This document shows, piece by piece, positions 19,701-34,700 of a stretch of 64,000 nucleotides of DNA. Both the position numbers and the translations under genes were made by a program. Every line of letters starts with the position of its first letter. Position 1 is the stretch's first letter. Below the pieces are notes generated by a model, which searched no databases, was not told the origin of the DNA, and was given only the letters and a program-made list of their open reading frames with translations. This DNA comes from Apteryx mantelli (lineage: Eukaryota > Chordata > Aves > Apterygiformes > Apterygidae): the NCBI RefSeq assembly GCF_036417845.1, contig NC_089978.1, forward strand, positions 136,952,288 to 137,016,287, written 5' to 3'.

Positions 19701-22700
19701 ACTCCTTTGGGTGCTATGCTATGCATTTTCCCAGACATGAGTAATTACAATTGTGTCAGTTACAAGGGAAGTAAAAAGATGTGACTCCTCCCTTTTGTGG
19801 ACAGTAAGGTGCTTTACAGATAAATTTTGTTTCTCAAGCAGTTTCCAGAAGAAATACTGCAATTTTAGATTTGCTAGGAATATATTTTTTAAAAGATCAA
19901 AATCCTGCTTAAAATATCTGTTCTCCACAGCTTCTGTTTTCCTTCGTAGCTGGAGATCAGATGAGAACAATTCCCAAGAAAGTTCATAGTAAAAACTCTT
20001 TCAGTTGAATCAACCAGCTGACTTAACACTTCTTAATGAAGTTGCTTTTTCTCATGTTTCTACCACTAAAAATAAAATCTAATGGACAAAGATGTGTGCC
20101 ACAAGCCATCATTCCTTGACTCCTGTTAAATGTTAAGTGTATTGCTCTGAGACATAACTACTGCTACCATATTAATAAACTGTTCTGCAAAGAAAGGAAA
20201 AAAAAAGTTGTGTTAGCTTTGTTAGACTCCTGATATAAGCAGCCCTCTGTAGAGTGAGGGGTAAAACATTAAGATACTAGCAACTGTAGCTTCTTTTGTG
20301 GAAAAAAATGTTATGGAGTACCTTTAAAGGAAATATAACAATGGAAACAGTTAAAAATGTAAGGATCTTTGTTTAGAATTAGGCTAATATTTGCATCAAT
20401 ATTGGAAGACTGTGTCAGTTGAGACCAGGACCTAGAAGGATTTATGTGACAGACTGATGCACAGTATCAGGCTTGTGTGTAACAAGACACAGTAAACATG
20501 ATCTCTAGTCAACTTAAAATGAGCTAAAAGTTTCTACTGGAGATTTTCCCTGAATTTCTATGCCAAACTGCAGAGTATCAGAATTTTTAATGACTTTCTT
20601 ACAACTGTGTACAAACAGGCGATAGTGCTTGAATTTCTTTCACCAAGAATTCAGTGCATATGTACTGTCAATATATGCTCAGACTAAGTTTAGAACACAG
20701 TTTTTTAAAAACAAACAATCTTCTCTCATGTCTGATTCTATTTTAAGGCTGGGATGGTTTCTGTTTCTGCCATCTAGTCTGATCTGCTTAAGAGAGGCCA
20801 GTGAACTTTATTTTTTGAATTATTTATCAAGCGTGTAACTACTTGAGCTACAGAATAGCTTTAAAACAAAAGGAGGGAAGGGTGTCTTTAGTTGTAGCTA
20901 ATCTGCAATGCCTTGCTACATTGAGTATTTAGGAGGAGAAACTCAATAGGGTGTTTCTTCAGGGAACTTCTGATATGAGGAATGAACCTATTTCGCTGAA
21001 TACAGGAAAAGCAATCATCAGATTTTCCATTGCTTAATGTATTTCAAACCTGTTTTTCCAGTGAATTCTGCATCACATAGAGCATTTTCTCTCTAAAGGC
21101 TGCTCTTCCAATGGCTTTTCTCATTTCCTCTGGCTTGCTGCCTCTCTCTCACAGCTGCAACCAAGCAGTTCTTCACCAAATCAGTTCCCAGTGAAAGCAG
21201 CCGTTTATTTGCCTCTTGGCTTCAACAGTCAGTGTACAAAAGAAAACTTAATTGATCCCTTGATGTAACCTGAAAGAAGAGTGTTTTGCACTTCCATTTG
21301 GGATAACCACACCTGTAATCTGAGGTAGATCATAGTGTTACTTTGTGACAGCAGTTTTTAGGATAATAATATTCAGCCGTGATTAAAGGGTACTGTTTTC
21401 TGTTGAAATTCCACAGCTCCATGAGGTATTCCAATGATTAATCAGCCACAGTGTTAAATATAACTTTTATTTGCAGTCTGAATTTGTTTAACTTCAGCTT
21501 CCTATGACTGGATTTTGTTGTCTTCTGCTCACTTGAATAGTCATTTCTGGCTTCATATCCATGGAAGGTATATTTTCCAGTCCTCAGTCAATTTTTTCTG
21601 CTTTCTGCTGAAGTCATTCCAGTTCTTCGGACTCCTTCCCGTTGTGTGACCTTCAGGCTGGAAATGGTTTTCCCATTCTGACTGACTTCCCATTCTTCCT
21701 GCCCTGCATTTTCTATTCTCCTGTTTTAATATCAGGGTATTTCATTATTCACAGAATGACATCATACTGTGATTTTGTATTTGGTTAATTTAATGCTCCT
21801 TTGCCTAATTATTCCCAAGTGCTTAGATTATAACTCTTTTGGTTTTTCAAGTCTAATATATTCAGGAACATAGGAAAGTTGGAAGGAAAGCATGTTAACT
21901 CTGCCAATCTACACTTATGCTTTACAACATATTTTTGAATTACAAAACAGGAGTCTTTTCTTTAAAAAAAGTCATACTTTGCTTCTAAAAGAGCTAGCAA
22001 TACTGTGCCTTTTTTACAATAGTGAAAAGCATACAAACTGCATAAAAATGGACTCTTAATTATATGTGAATGTCTATTAAATAATTTGAGTTATGTCTTC
22101 ATTGCAATTAGTTTGGTATTCTGAAAATGGTTAGGAAAGACCAAATAAATGCAAGTTATTTCATTTATAGTTAATAAGTTTGTCATTCATATTCCTATTG
22201 CAACACTTTAATTTCTGCTTATGATATGAAAACCGGGCTAATTCTGATTTCAGCAGGAATCTGAGGTGCTATCAGTTAAAAAGGAAGCGTTTCACTTCGT
22301 CTTGAACTGTGTTGAACCTGGAAAGGTAGTGAGGAATGCCATTATCTCTCACTATTCTATTCGGTATTCAAACATGTTTTTGTATCTTCTCTATTGAGTA
22401 TTTTTGTTAAACAGTTGCCTTCCCACTCCATTTTTATTTTATATACTGGGTAATCATTAGTCTTCACTGCTATGTTATTCTTTGGGTGGCTGTCTTTTTC
22501 TGCTGCATGTGCCATAGGAGAGGTAGTGGATTCAGCTAAGCATAGCAAAGGAATTGGTGGCTGAGGAATTGGATAGTCTATTCTCCACTACAACAGGTGG
22601 AAAGAGGAAAATCGTGACAAGTTACTTGAATACTTTCAGTTCATATTTATCAAGGGTAAATGGACCGTTCCAGCCCCGCCCTGTCCCGACTATGCTGTTA

Positions 22701-25700
22701 TATCTATGGAAATGCTATTTTTCTCTGTTCCCAGTGAATATTTAACTGCTCTTCCTGCATGTAAATCCAGCAAACAGAAAAGAGCATAGTGAATAGCGTT
22801 GTGGTTTTATGCAGGCATGACCGAAGAGCTGTGTGCTCTTAGATGTGCTGTGTAGTCCCTCCGCAGGAGGATTCTTGCTGTAGCCAGCAGCTGTGCTTGC
22901 ATTCTTTGCCGATGAGCTGTGGGAGTGCCTCTTGCAAAGCCTTTTCCTGGAAGGTTCGTAACAACACCAGCTTCGCGGTGGCAGGCAGAAAAAGTTTGAA
23001 GTGGGGAGGAAAAAAAGCTCCTTTGTCTGGCTATTATGTTACTTTCCTGGTGGCCAAGTGCTGGAAGGAAGGTTGCAGGAGGAATAAATGAAAATAGTGT
23101 GGGGGGGTTGTTTTGTTTTGGTTGTTTGTTTGTTTGTTTTAGTTACAATTTACACTGTCACAGTGCCCATGGTTTTACCTTTTCTTCTTATGTAGATCCT
23201 TTATGTAGATCCTTGTATTACAGGGAGGATTGATGGCTTCTTTCACTTTGTGGCATGCTAGGAGATGTTTTTAGTCTGTGTTTAACAGTAAATTGTAAAG
23301 GAGAACACTGTCTTTTGTCCTCTAAAAAGTTTTCAAGAGTGTTTTTGCTTTTGTCCCCCCTTTCTATCTTTTCAAGGGAGAATGGGAATCTCCATTCACT
23401 GTGCAGTCACTTTTTGTGTGGTTTTATATAAGGAAAATTAAGATTCTGCTTGTCTTCAGACAGTTTTGTGACCTTTGCTGTACCATTATGGAGACATTGT
23501 GACCTGTTAGTCTTTCTATACTTTTAACCACTTTTGAGTCCCAATTAAGTGGTTAAAAGTGAGGCATTATGTAATCTGCATTATGGTCCTGTTCCTACAG
23601 TCTTCAGACCTATCTTTGAAGTTATATAACTTTATTCCAGTGCACGCATAAAATTTAAAAATGCATGACAAATATTTCAATTTTTACTGAGGATATCTGC
23701 AAGTCTTATATGTGAGTGTTAATATTCCATATGTTAATATGTTAATATTTTGTCATCTTCTACATAAAAAGGAAAATCTGCAACCTTATTTCCAAAAAAA
23801 TTTTTTTTTTTTCTTAAGGAGAGAGGAAAAGACTCTGAGGGTGTATTTTCTGTTGCTAGAGGAAAAGTAACAGAAATACAGAAGCTAGTTTGTATCTGCA
23901 GAGTACAACTTTGTGGTTCTTTTTAATTACATGAGAATGTGTTCATAATCTAATATTGATGCATGCTACATATATCACTTTATAACAAACTTTTGATAGC
24001 AGTCAATAAACGTCATCCATTTATTAAGTCAGTACTGCCTTGTCTTTTTTTTTTTTGTCCTGAATATTTTAACTGAAACTGTCAAGCATTATTCTGATTA
24101 TGCCAGAAGTATCCTTTTCCATCATCTGTGCTTTATATAAAGAGCATTTCACATTTTAACCTTATAGTCAAGTTTCACGTGACAACTAATGTTTATCTTG
24201 CTGCACTCAGTAGAAATGTCTCTGTGTTTCTTGCTTAAACGATGGACTCTTTTGAGATGGAGACAAGTGCACCACTATAACTGTTGCTGCAAGGACACTC
24301 ACTAGCTCTCTGTCAGTCTTCAAGAAAGGCATCAGTTTTTTCAAGGCCCTCCTTTGCCTTTGAATCCCAGGTGAATACCTATTATTGGCCCTTTGGAGAA
24401 TAAAGTCAGTTTTTAAAACTGAGGTGCTTTCAGGTTTCTAGACCTCTTATTTGATGATACTTTACAAATATTAGAAAAACAATTCTAGAAATGGGAAAAA
24501 TTGCAACATAAAAACCAATGACGGTTGTGACCTCCCTTTAAAATACCATTAGTTGGGCAGTAAGCACCAATTTTAGGGTATTTAAAGTGTTACTTACAAC
24601 GTACTAATAAGAAATTTTTGCTCTAATCAGCAGCCCCAGAGCTGCACATTTCAGCATCCCAGGACAGGGCCCATGTTGTACACAGTAATCTGCCAGTAAG
24701 AAACTCGGAGCTGTTGCTCTGTTCATTTGCTTAGCTGACTGGAAGTTAAGTCAGATACAGATTTAGTAGGGATCAAGGGGTCTCTGGGCCCTTTCTTCTC
24801 TCATTAGCACCATATGCTGTGCTCCATGCTCCATGTCATGTGTTTTGTAGCGACTGCACCCCTGCTACCTCCCTCTCTCCCTCTCTCTCTCCATCCGTCT
24901 CTCTACTGTTTTCTGTGTTGGGGTTATATTCACCAACATCTGCCAGTTTGTGACATCACATCACTGGTCATTTCTGCATGCCTCAACCAAACAGGGAATT
25001 TCCTGTTTAAATAGGAACTTTGGCTGGTCCTGCTTTTCTGCTTAGCATTGCTAAAATATATAATGTTTCCTGTATAAGTATCTTCTTTCTCCAGCATTAA
25101 GGTTCTCCCACTTCAAGAGATGTCTTTGTCAAAGTCCCAGTGCGGGAGAAAGGTGCACAACTGTAGTAGTCAGAATGTGTGCTTACTTGTCAATTAACCT
25201 TTGTCTTTTCTAGGGTTAGCTGCTCTAAATTGCTCTTTATGTAATACTTACTCATCATAAAAAAGGAAGTGGGAAGTCTATATGGAATATGACTCAGGAT
25301 CAAAAACCAGAGCTGTTGTGAAAGTTAGCTATAAAATGCTTAAATAATGAAATAATTATTTTTTTCCATCTGTGAGAATTAATATCAGGTGGTGTAAACA
25401 GAGATTCTCTCAGGTTATTAACAGTAATTTTGGCAAGTCTGGTGGGAGGAAAAATTGGTGTAGGGTTGACCCAAGAAGAACCCTCAAATTTTGGGTTAGT
25501 TTGGAATTGGGTATTTTATGAAGGAACAGGGATTTTAGTGAATTCATTTGAGCTGTGTTAAGTCTTCAGATGTAAATTGTCTCATAGCCCACCTACCTAC
25601 TGGTTCATAATCCACCCATCAGCAGTGAAACTTTTTTTTTTGCTTACAAAATGTTTTCAGAACAGTTTACTAAGGTGATTAAATCACTGTTTGGTCCTAT

Positions 25701-28700
25701 TTATCACTGAATATGAAGTATGTTTGTTTTATTCTTCAAATCTTTGTAACTTGATCTCCCTATGGGGTAGATATTATGTCTTACAGTTGTTTTAAAGTCT
25801 TGATGGTGAAGTTGTTGTAGTCTATAAATATTGTACACTCTTTTAATGCAAACTATCTACTAACAATAATTATTTCTTTCTGTTTCCCAGCATCTTTGAG
25901 GATGAAAGCATGAAACTACGACAACTGAAACTAGAAAATCAGGTAATGGTAGCGCAGAAGCTGGCAAGAATCAGTATAGGAAAACAAACATTAGCCATCT
26001 CCTTTTTCTAAGTAGGAAGGAGATGAAATTGTTTGTACTTCCTTTCCTTTCTCCCCCATTTTTCGTCATGATAGCCTGGCCTGTTGTTGTCATCTACTTT
26101 GTAATGTTTTACCTAGAGCTATGTAAGATTTGTGGCAGCAGTGAATCCAGCCCCTATTCTGTGATATGTAAGGCTGTATGTGGATTCAGAATCAATGTCT
26201 TGGAGACTTGAGAATTGGGGGTGATGTGATTAAAAACGCTTGGTCTAAGCAATAGAAACAGAACTAATTTCTAACACTTCTCCTTAAAAATTTTCCTGGC
26301 TTTTGTTAGTTTGAAAATCATCCTTGCCATGGTTGGTAGGCTTGATTTCTTTGATACATTTATGCTTCATATAGAAACTCTTACTCATTTCATTGGGATT
26401 GAGTCACCACAAGGCAGGAATCAGTCAAAATAGAGGAAACTCTCTGTAGGGAACTATCCAGTTTAAACATCAAAGAAAAATGTTCCTTGAGCTATAAAAA
26501 GATTTGCTTAACACTGCTGTTGAGACAGATTTCCAACATCTTTCTACCTTTTCTTTTTTCTCTCTAAGAATAAATTTACAGCCAAGCGTTTACCATGTAT
26601 TAGGTAAAGTACTTCTGTTTCTAAAGCAGCTGAGTGCTGTTTGCTGGATGCTTAGATCACCATACTCTTCGAAGTCATAATGTATCCGTCCTTAATATTC
26701 TGCTTCTGTGACATTTTAAATGCTTATAGATTAAAAGTCTTAAGATGTATGGTTATTGTGATTATCAGGCTGGCCATTCCACGTGGACCAGAAAACAGTG
26801 CATCTTGCAGTAAATTGAATAACATACAATTCAACTAGATAGAACATAGAGCTGAGTTTGAGTTAGTGTTTTTTAGAAAGGACCTTCTGTTTCGGCTGAG
26901 GATTTTTAAATCCAGACACAGAAGTCTTTAGAGAACTGTTCCAGTGGAAACTAACTGATGTAATATATTATTTATAATAATGTATAACATCAAGTTCCAT
27001 CTGTGGGCTAGATCTGTCTGCCAGGATGCTTTTGTCTAGCCTACTGCCTTTTCCTTGGAGGAGAAAGTGGGTGGCTGCTCAGGCAGTGCTTTCTTCCTCT
27101 GCAACAGAACTGGTTTCTCTGTGCTCTGTAAGGCATCTGGAGCCCAAACTGTACTGCTGCGATGTCCACATGGGTGGAGAGGGTGAAGCTGATGGCATGT
27201 TTCTGAATGCCCCTAGTGTGGCACTTACTCTTGGCAGTAACTTTCATTAATGCCATCATCATTGGCATTATCATTGCTGCCTCAGTATGAACTTAGGGTA
27301 GAGGAGGAGCTGGAAGAGTAGTGAAGAGGTTTCAGAGCTAGGATCCAGCATGCATGGCCTACTGAGGTAGGACCATGCCATGATATCGCACCCTCAGTGG
27401 TGCAGGGGTTGGAACCTTCCTGTGTACCATCTTACTGTTGATCACAGTTGTACAAAGAATATCAAACTAGCTGTCTTATTAGTCTGCTGTGGTATTTTCA
27501 TCCTGATGCAAATTCATTAGAACCAGTGTTGTTGGTTTGAGTTTATTAAAATCTGACTATTTAAACATCTTGTATTCTGATGTTATGCTTTTCTCTGTGG
27601 TGCAGGGAAAATGTTTTTGAAGAAGTTTTAATACATGGAGTTCACAAAATGAATCATGACAATCAGTGTCTGTTATTTATTTAATGGATTACATGCTCCT
27701 GTGCCTTATCCCTGAACTATCTGAATTTTTTAACTGTAATACTATATGAATTTTTAATGTAATACAGAGCTGGAGGAAAAGCCTGGTTAGTAGACAAAAT
27801 GAAAAGAAATATAGTTTGGGTGGTTTTTTGATTCTATTTTAGTGAAGTAAGTTTCAAAAGAACACACAACTCTGAAGGTAAAGCTGCTATGCCACCATGT
27901 GTAGACAGAATGAACTGCTACCAAACATCCTGTCAGTGGGCTAGCAGATTTTCTATGTCTCAAACAAGCAAAGTAGTAGAGAGAAACCTTTCTAAAACAA
28001 ATGAAATAACTATCATGTTTTACCCCTCTGGTTATCCTGAAGCTCTTCCTAAATGAAGGTCAGTCTCATCTACCAAGAATAAAGTATATGTTTCAATATG
28101 ATCCTATTACCCAAAGCCTGCTTTTTTTCTTAAGGAGAGTCCTGGAATCTCTTTGATAAAACAGAATGTACTATAATAAGAAAAAATAAATTACTAGACC
28201 AGTGAGCAGTAAAATATTTCAAAAATGTGATCTATTAATTAGTAAAGTAGCTCTTTAAAACTATTTATTCTATTTGGCCCCAATTTCGATTTCCAGTTCT
28301 AACAGTAGTTATGCACTTTCTTACTGCCTTTAGGATATGTCTCTTTTCCTTCTTGTCTGTCCATTTGCCAGGTAGAGAAGCCTTGGCAACAATTTTTCTC
28401 AGATTCTTATTCTGAGGATAATGTTTTGATTCTTGTTTCCCCCTCTCCTTTTATTTCCACTATTAGAGATTTGTAAAATATTCTGGAATTTTTTACTTTT
28501 CACTTAGCATTAAAATATAATAAAAAAAGATTGAAATTCTCCTAGAGGGCCTGACTATCTTTCTAGAAAACAATTCTGATTTGTGGTGAGCATTTGCAAA
28601 GAATTGTATTTTTTCTGCTTATTTTTCTTTCCTTCTTTCTAGACCAATGCTTTAATCTCTTTAAAATTCTATGTAACTTTTGCTATACAGGCCAGCCCTT

Positions 28701-31700
28701 GCATATAATTCTGCAATAACAAACACTACCAAATAGTACAGGTTTCAGAAATTATTTCAATGACAAGTCAACCTGGAAAGAATAACTTTCACAGTTAACA
28801 ATACACTAACCTTAGTTGCAGCCCACTTCTCAGGAATGTTAGAGAGAATAATAAACTGTGTCAGGTAGCATCACTCTCACAAGCATCATTATGAAAATAA
28901 ACATATTGCAGTCTAGTCTTCAAATGTAATTGTGCTTTTTAAAAAAAATTATTGTTTTGGAGAAAATTACTTTAAAAGTAGAAAGAGTAAAGGAGGATCA
29001 AGAATTGACTTGTTTTGGAGTTCCTGAGGGAGAGGTTGGATGAGAAACCACCATTGCTTGAGATAAAAAGCCTAACGAGGAAAAAACCAACAGGAGAGAT
29101 AAAAAGCGTAACAGGAGAGGAAAGGGCTCTAAAGACATTTATGTCTCAAGTGGATTGAGTTCTTGTCCTATTTATCTGATGGATACTTGGAGACTGAGAA
29201 GAATTGGATGGAGAAAGAGTTTTTATCATCCTGAAGAACTTTCAGGAGGTTAATAAGGTGTCTAAGCAGGCATGGATAAACTGCACCTACAACAAGGAAC
29301 TTGCACATTGTTTGGCATAGTGGTGCATTACAGAATATTGAAATATGATTCTTCCCTTTCCTTAATGCACCTTAAAAGTTAAAAGAATTAAGTATGGCTG
29401 TCTTTAAAATGATATGATGTGCCCATTTACCTTGATTTATGTTCAGAAGTTGTTTCTATTTTCATTTACTAGGAAATCATGAACATCAAATCTATATGCA
29501 TGTTGGAAAAGTATTGTTTCATTTTTAACACTAACATGTGGATTTACAGTTCTTTCCTTTCAGTCCTAAATTGCATGGGAAAAGTTTGCAAGGTAGATCA
29601 GATTTCCTATCACTGAATAAGTCCAATATTAATGACTGAATTATCTGTCGTCTTCTTTTCCTTTTAATTTACTTATTTTACCCCTACCTTTGTGTCTTAT
29701 CTCAGAGAACCAGTTTCTGAGAGCTGTCTGTTGTGAGTTCTCCCTATTAGGTCACAGCTTTTGTCATAAAACCTGTTTCCTTTGCAAATCTTGACTTGCT
29801 TTTGCTGCATTGTGAAGGCATTCATAACTTCAGCAGCAGAGTCAACTGAATGAATGAGCCCTGGTTAAGGGTTTTTAGAAATGGTATGTGCTAGTATAAG
29901 TCTCTATTCCCATGTAATGCAGGGGGCAAAGACTGTCATCTTTACTCTGGCATTTCCTGATAGTCTTGAAGATCAAACCATAGCAATATAATAAACATAT
30001 TTCTCTTAATATGAAGTTTGTTTAATTGTACTGAACAGTGAGGAAAAATTATCCATTTCCTAAATACACCAGAAGATGTTGTCCTAAAAGACAGAATGTT
30101 TAGTCCAATCATAACTGCAGTGGAAAGAATGGAGAGTCCTTGTGAGCTGTTTTATCTGCTCTATCAGCTTAAATAAGTATGATGCACAGAGTAATAAAAT
30201 CAGAAGGACATGTTGTATATTGTAAAATTTACTTTGTGAAATGCTTCGTTTTGGATTCTAAATGACTCTGCTGAATTTATCTCTATTTATATTATGGATT
30301 AGTGCAGTTTAGACTGAATAAAAGGAGTTAAAATTATTTGCTGATGGCCTCAGGATAGATGAGAAAATGAGGAAGTGTCTTCATCCCCATCCACCACTGT
30401 TGGAGAATCAAAGGCAGTGTCTCGCTCCAAAGACATTGTGATATCTGTCTCTAGCATTTCTGTCAGATCACAGCATTCCAGGTCGATCAGTGATCTTGGT
30501 TAGTAACTTGCCTTTGCCAATATCTGAAGTATGCTTTCTGCCTCTCTGAATGTGGTTACTCATCCCTATTTCATATTCTTTCTTTATTTCACAGAGAGCT
30601 CTTCTGGAGAAGAAGCAGAGGAAGAAGCGTCTTGATCCCTTGATGGTACAGCCAAATCCTGAGGCAAAGCTGTGCAGGTCAAAGCCCAAAGGGTGTGAGG
30701 AGCAGACTCTCTTAGTAGAAAACCCAACTCCTTTCCACAGTGATGTTACATTACATGGTAAGTAATCATCCTGATTACAGCACTTCCCAAAAATGCCAGT
30801 GCATGCACTTTATGTCAGAGATGGTCACCTACATTGCTGTGACAGTGGTCAGGGAGAAACAAGATTGATTACACATTTCTCTATGTAAAATTAGAATTGT
30901 AACACAGCATGGTTGAGCAATACTGAACTGTAAAAACAAACAAATCCTTATCTTGAGTTTTGTGACAGTTGAGAATCATCTGCCTTTGAGTAATCTCTCT
31001 CTTGTGTTAGGCTACAATGAACTTCCAAAATGAGTTAGGAACTTCTAGAAAGGTAGGGAGATAAGAATCTGGAGTAAGAGTTTTCAGAAGCAGTAGGATA
31101 AAGAAGAGAGAATAATCCAGTAGTGGATGCCTATACTATCCTTCAAGGCAGAACTCTCAAGATTGGGTATGACTGAATGATAAAGTAGATGAGAGCAAAA
31201 CAGAGGGCTTATGAATACCAGATGAGGTTCTTACTGTTTTTTATCTCATCTGTTGATTTCTGTGAGCTTTTGGGAGAGAACAGGAACATGACAAACGAGC
31301 TGTAGTGGTCCAGAAAGTCATAAGCCCAATGAGATATCAGGGAGCCAAAGGCAATGACTCAGTGGTCTCACAGCATTATAGTAAAATAGCGACCATTCTG
31401 TTAGGAGTGAAAAAGAATAGTAGAGCCTTAAAGACTTCCATGTGTATGTGTGGTGGGGCGGGCAATGAAACCTCCTACATTCCGCTGGAAGTATCAGAAA
31501 AGAGTTTGAGAGCCGTGATCCCATCAGCCTATCAAGGAGGTAACAGGAAGCATCCTCTGACTTTGAGATGCAGGATGCAATAATACCACCATTATATCAG
31601 CAATAGAGTAAAATTAAAAACAAACAAACAAATCAGCGTTACTTGGCTTGAAGATCACATTTAAATGTTTTTTCGTTCTCCAGATTTCTTTCAGGATCGT

Positions 31701-34700
31701 AGAGCGGTGACATGGGTGGTAGCATTTGTGTGTTTAAAACCAGGTTGGAGAAAGCTTCTGTTACAGGACACTTCTAAGTCAAAGAGAGAGTAAAACAAGA
31801 TGAAAAAAAATTAGATTAACTTTGAAATTAGAAAACTTCAGTACTCCTTCAGAACAAAAATGAAAACTGACCACTTTCTCACTAGCTTACACAGTTCTGA
31901 AGCTTTCCCTATACAAACAGATTTTGTTAAGAAGTGGTAACGGTTGTAAACATCTCAGAAATCTGATGACTAGATAAACTAGATAAGTATAGTTTTAAAA
32001 TGAAAAACAATAGGAATCCAAGAAATTCAAAGCTGAAACTACACTTATGTATTGTGTGCTCCACAAACGTGTTTGCAATATTATGCCAGTCCCTGAAATC
32101 AAGACATCTCTTGCAATTAAGAAGTGCAGTCCACAGCCGGGTTGCCTGTTTAAACTTGATATTTTCATTTCTACCAAAAAGGTAGATAGCATCTATTTAT
32201 AGTGTATCCTGCCTGTGGCTGTAGATATCTAATCACATCAATTGTGATGTTCACTGTAGAGCACCCCACTTAATGGCACAGGAGCAAACAAAGAACCTGA
32301 ATATCAGGACAGGAAAAGAAAATAGAGTAGCTGTAAATAAATAAATTGAAGGATATTAGTGTGCATGACAAATATCACTGCCTTAAGTGTTCAAGCCCTT
32401 GTAAAAAAAAAAAAAAATAATAATAATAAAATAAATACAATTGCAATATTTATAAATGGGGGAAACTGATGCTTGACATGTTTAAAGTAAATTACTCACA
32501 ATTTTCCTGACCAAAGTTTAAGCGAACAAAAATAAATCAGTATTTTAAAGGGATGCTTGAGCAAAGGAAGGTGAAATGAGGGACTATCTTGGGACACTAC
32601 TGTAGCAGTAAAAATTTGGCTTTTGGATTCTGCTTAATTTTGGCCTGCAGGCATTGATGGACCAGCTGCTTTCCTGAAATCAGAAGTGCAAGATTTAAGG
32701 ACCAAACTCCAAACTCTCTCTGCTGGATCTTCCATAGCAGAAGACAATGCAGATCAGGAAAATGATGGAGAGGCTCTAACAGATACAGCAGGAAAGCCAG
32801 ATCTGCAAGAAATCTTACAGAAACGAGGTAAGATAATGGGGCAGAGGTCTTTTTTCAGGGTTCTTCTACTTCTTTTTTTTTTTTTTTTTCTGTAACATTA
32901 AAAAAGTGTGTGTGGGGGGAGATCAAGCAAGTGTCTGTAGGACCTTCCTCTTAAATACACAGCTAGCAGTTTCTCCAGTGTGTAGTTAAATGCAGAACTG
33001 CAGTTTCTCCTTTTTCTGATGTGCTGATATTGATTGGAGCACTAGTTATATTTTAAAGGTTTGTCAATGTCCTGTATTATTTCTGGCCTTTCCAAGGAAG
33101 TTGGTCACAAAAAACTACACTTCTCATTTTGCTAAAGTTCAAGGTATTTTTATTCCAGATATAATATATATGCCTATAATGCCTGGATATTATGACAACA
33201 GAGGGACCTTTTATAGACAATAATGCAGTAATTATTTAATTGTTGAGGAGACCTTCAGGAAAGGTACTCTTCCTGAGTCAGAAGATACCACAATCAGCAG
33301 TTTTGGAGTTTTATTTTCAATAGTTGAAACTACTCAATCCCACTGAGTAGTTTCACATTGGAGTGTCCATCCCTGCCTGCCAAGTATCTTAATTTGCTGC
33401 CAGTACCACAGGAAATCTTTTGTTGCATGCTGTCCAAGCACTTTGCAGCAAAATAAAAGTGACTTGCCTATAATATGGTACACAGCTTGCTTTATTTTGC
33501 AAAACCTGTCTCCCAGAATGTGTCCAGAACACTATGAATTAAGGTACCACCATATGTAGAAATACTTTCAGTTGTCAGATGCAACAGCTGTTTACCTATG
33601 GATAGCAACATTATACAAGAGTTAGGACAGGAAGCAGGATAGAATGTCTGAGTAGAAACTTCAGGGGAAATTAGTGGAGGCAGAATGTAAACAATGAGTT
33701 TTGAAACCGGCCAGAGCACTATGGTTAACGCCTTTCCTCTTTCCAAATGTGCTTTGGGAAGTTTATTGACAGGTTGTTAAGACTACATTTTTCCGTTTCT
33801 TCTGAGACAGAGAACTTCCATCAGTGCCCTTTCTATTCAGTGCCATGTTGGAATACTGCTATAATATTGGTTCACAGGAAAGAATTCAGATTAACAGGCT
33901 GCTGCTGTTCCTATTCTGTAGTGCTTTATGCACTTTTCCATTTCACAGCCAAATTATAGGAAGGAAATCACAGAACAAGATGATGCAACTCCAAGTGGAA
34001 GGAAACATCAAATAGTAATGTGTACAGAAGTTCTTTTAAATTCATTTAGCCAGAGTTATTTTAATTATATACCACAATCATGAATGAAAGCATAAACTAA
34101 GCAATACAGTATATCATGTAAAATGTGTAGTGATAAAAGTCAGACAGCTGCTTAATCAGCTGAGTAGTGAAAAATGTCACTAGTGGTTTGGATTACAAGG
34201 CTCGGGAAGCAATATACCACAAGAAGAAAATAAGCAGTTGGAACAGCAGAGATTAATTATGAGGGTAGAAGCAGAACAGCTATGTAAGAGGCATATGTGA
34301 ATTAGTGATTCCATGAACTTATGATGCTTCTTTCAGAGGTTGCTTGCTTGATCCTCTGTTCTGACAGGAATTTCAGGCAGTTTGAATTTTGATGAGGAGG
34401 ACACAGAAGAGGATGAAGAAACTAGTAAGAGACCAGCATATCATTCACCATATCCTGAATCTGAGAGGCCTAGTTCTGCAACCAGCCTAAAATCTTCTGA
34501 AGTAAGTGTCATGAAATCCATTTCCAATAAGGATTGGGCACGTACTTGTTTTTAGTACTCACACCTTGAGCACTATGTAAAATAGTAGTTGCAACTGCTG
34601 TAGCTAGCATGCTCATTCCTGAAGGCAGAGAAAGGTCAAAATTGTCAGGTTATATGACTGGCTCATCAAGTTAAACACAAAGACCTAGTAATGATCAAAG

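Larger units (their letters stand above)
10769..25890 (+). other. TULP3 intron 1 (15 kb)
   Basis: This long AT-rich intron holds no recognisable coding exon. Simple sequence includes a G11 run (13768-13778), a TG/CG alternating tract (14541-14573), TTTG repeats (23110-23140), a CT-rich tract (24870-24904) and several short poly-A/T runs. A perfect 14-bp inverted repeat lies at 23520-23560. I saw no CR1 copy here. Confidence 0.5.
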
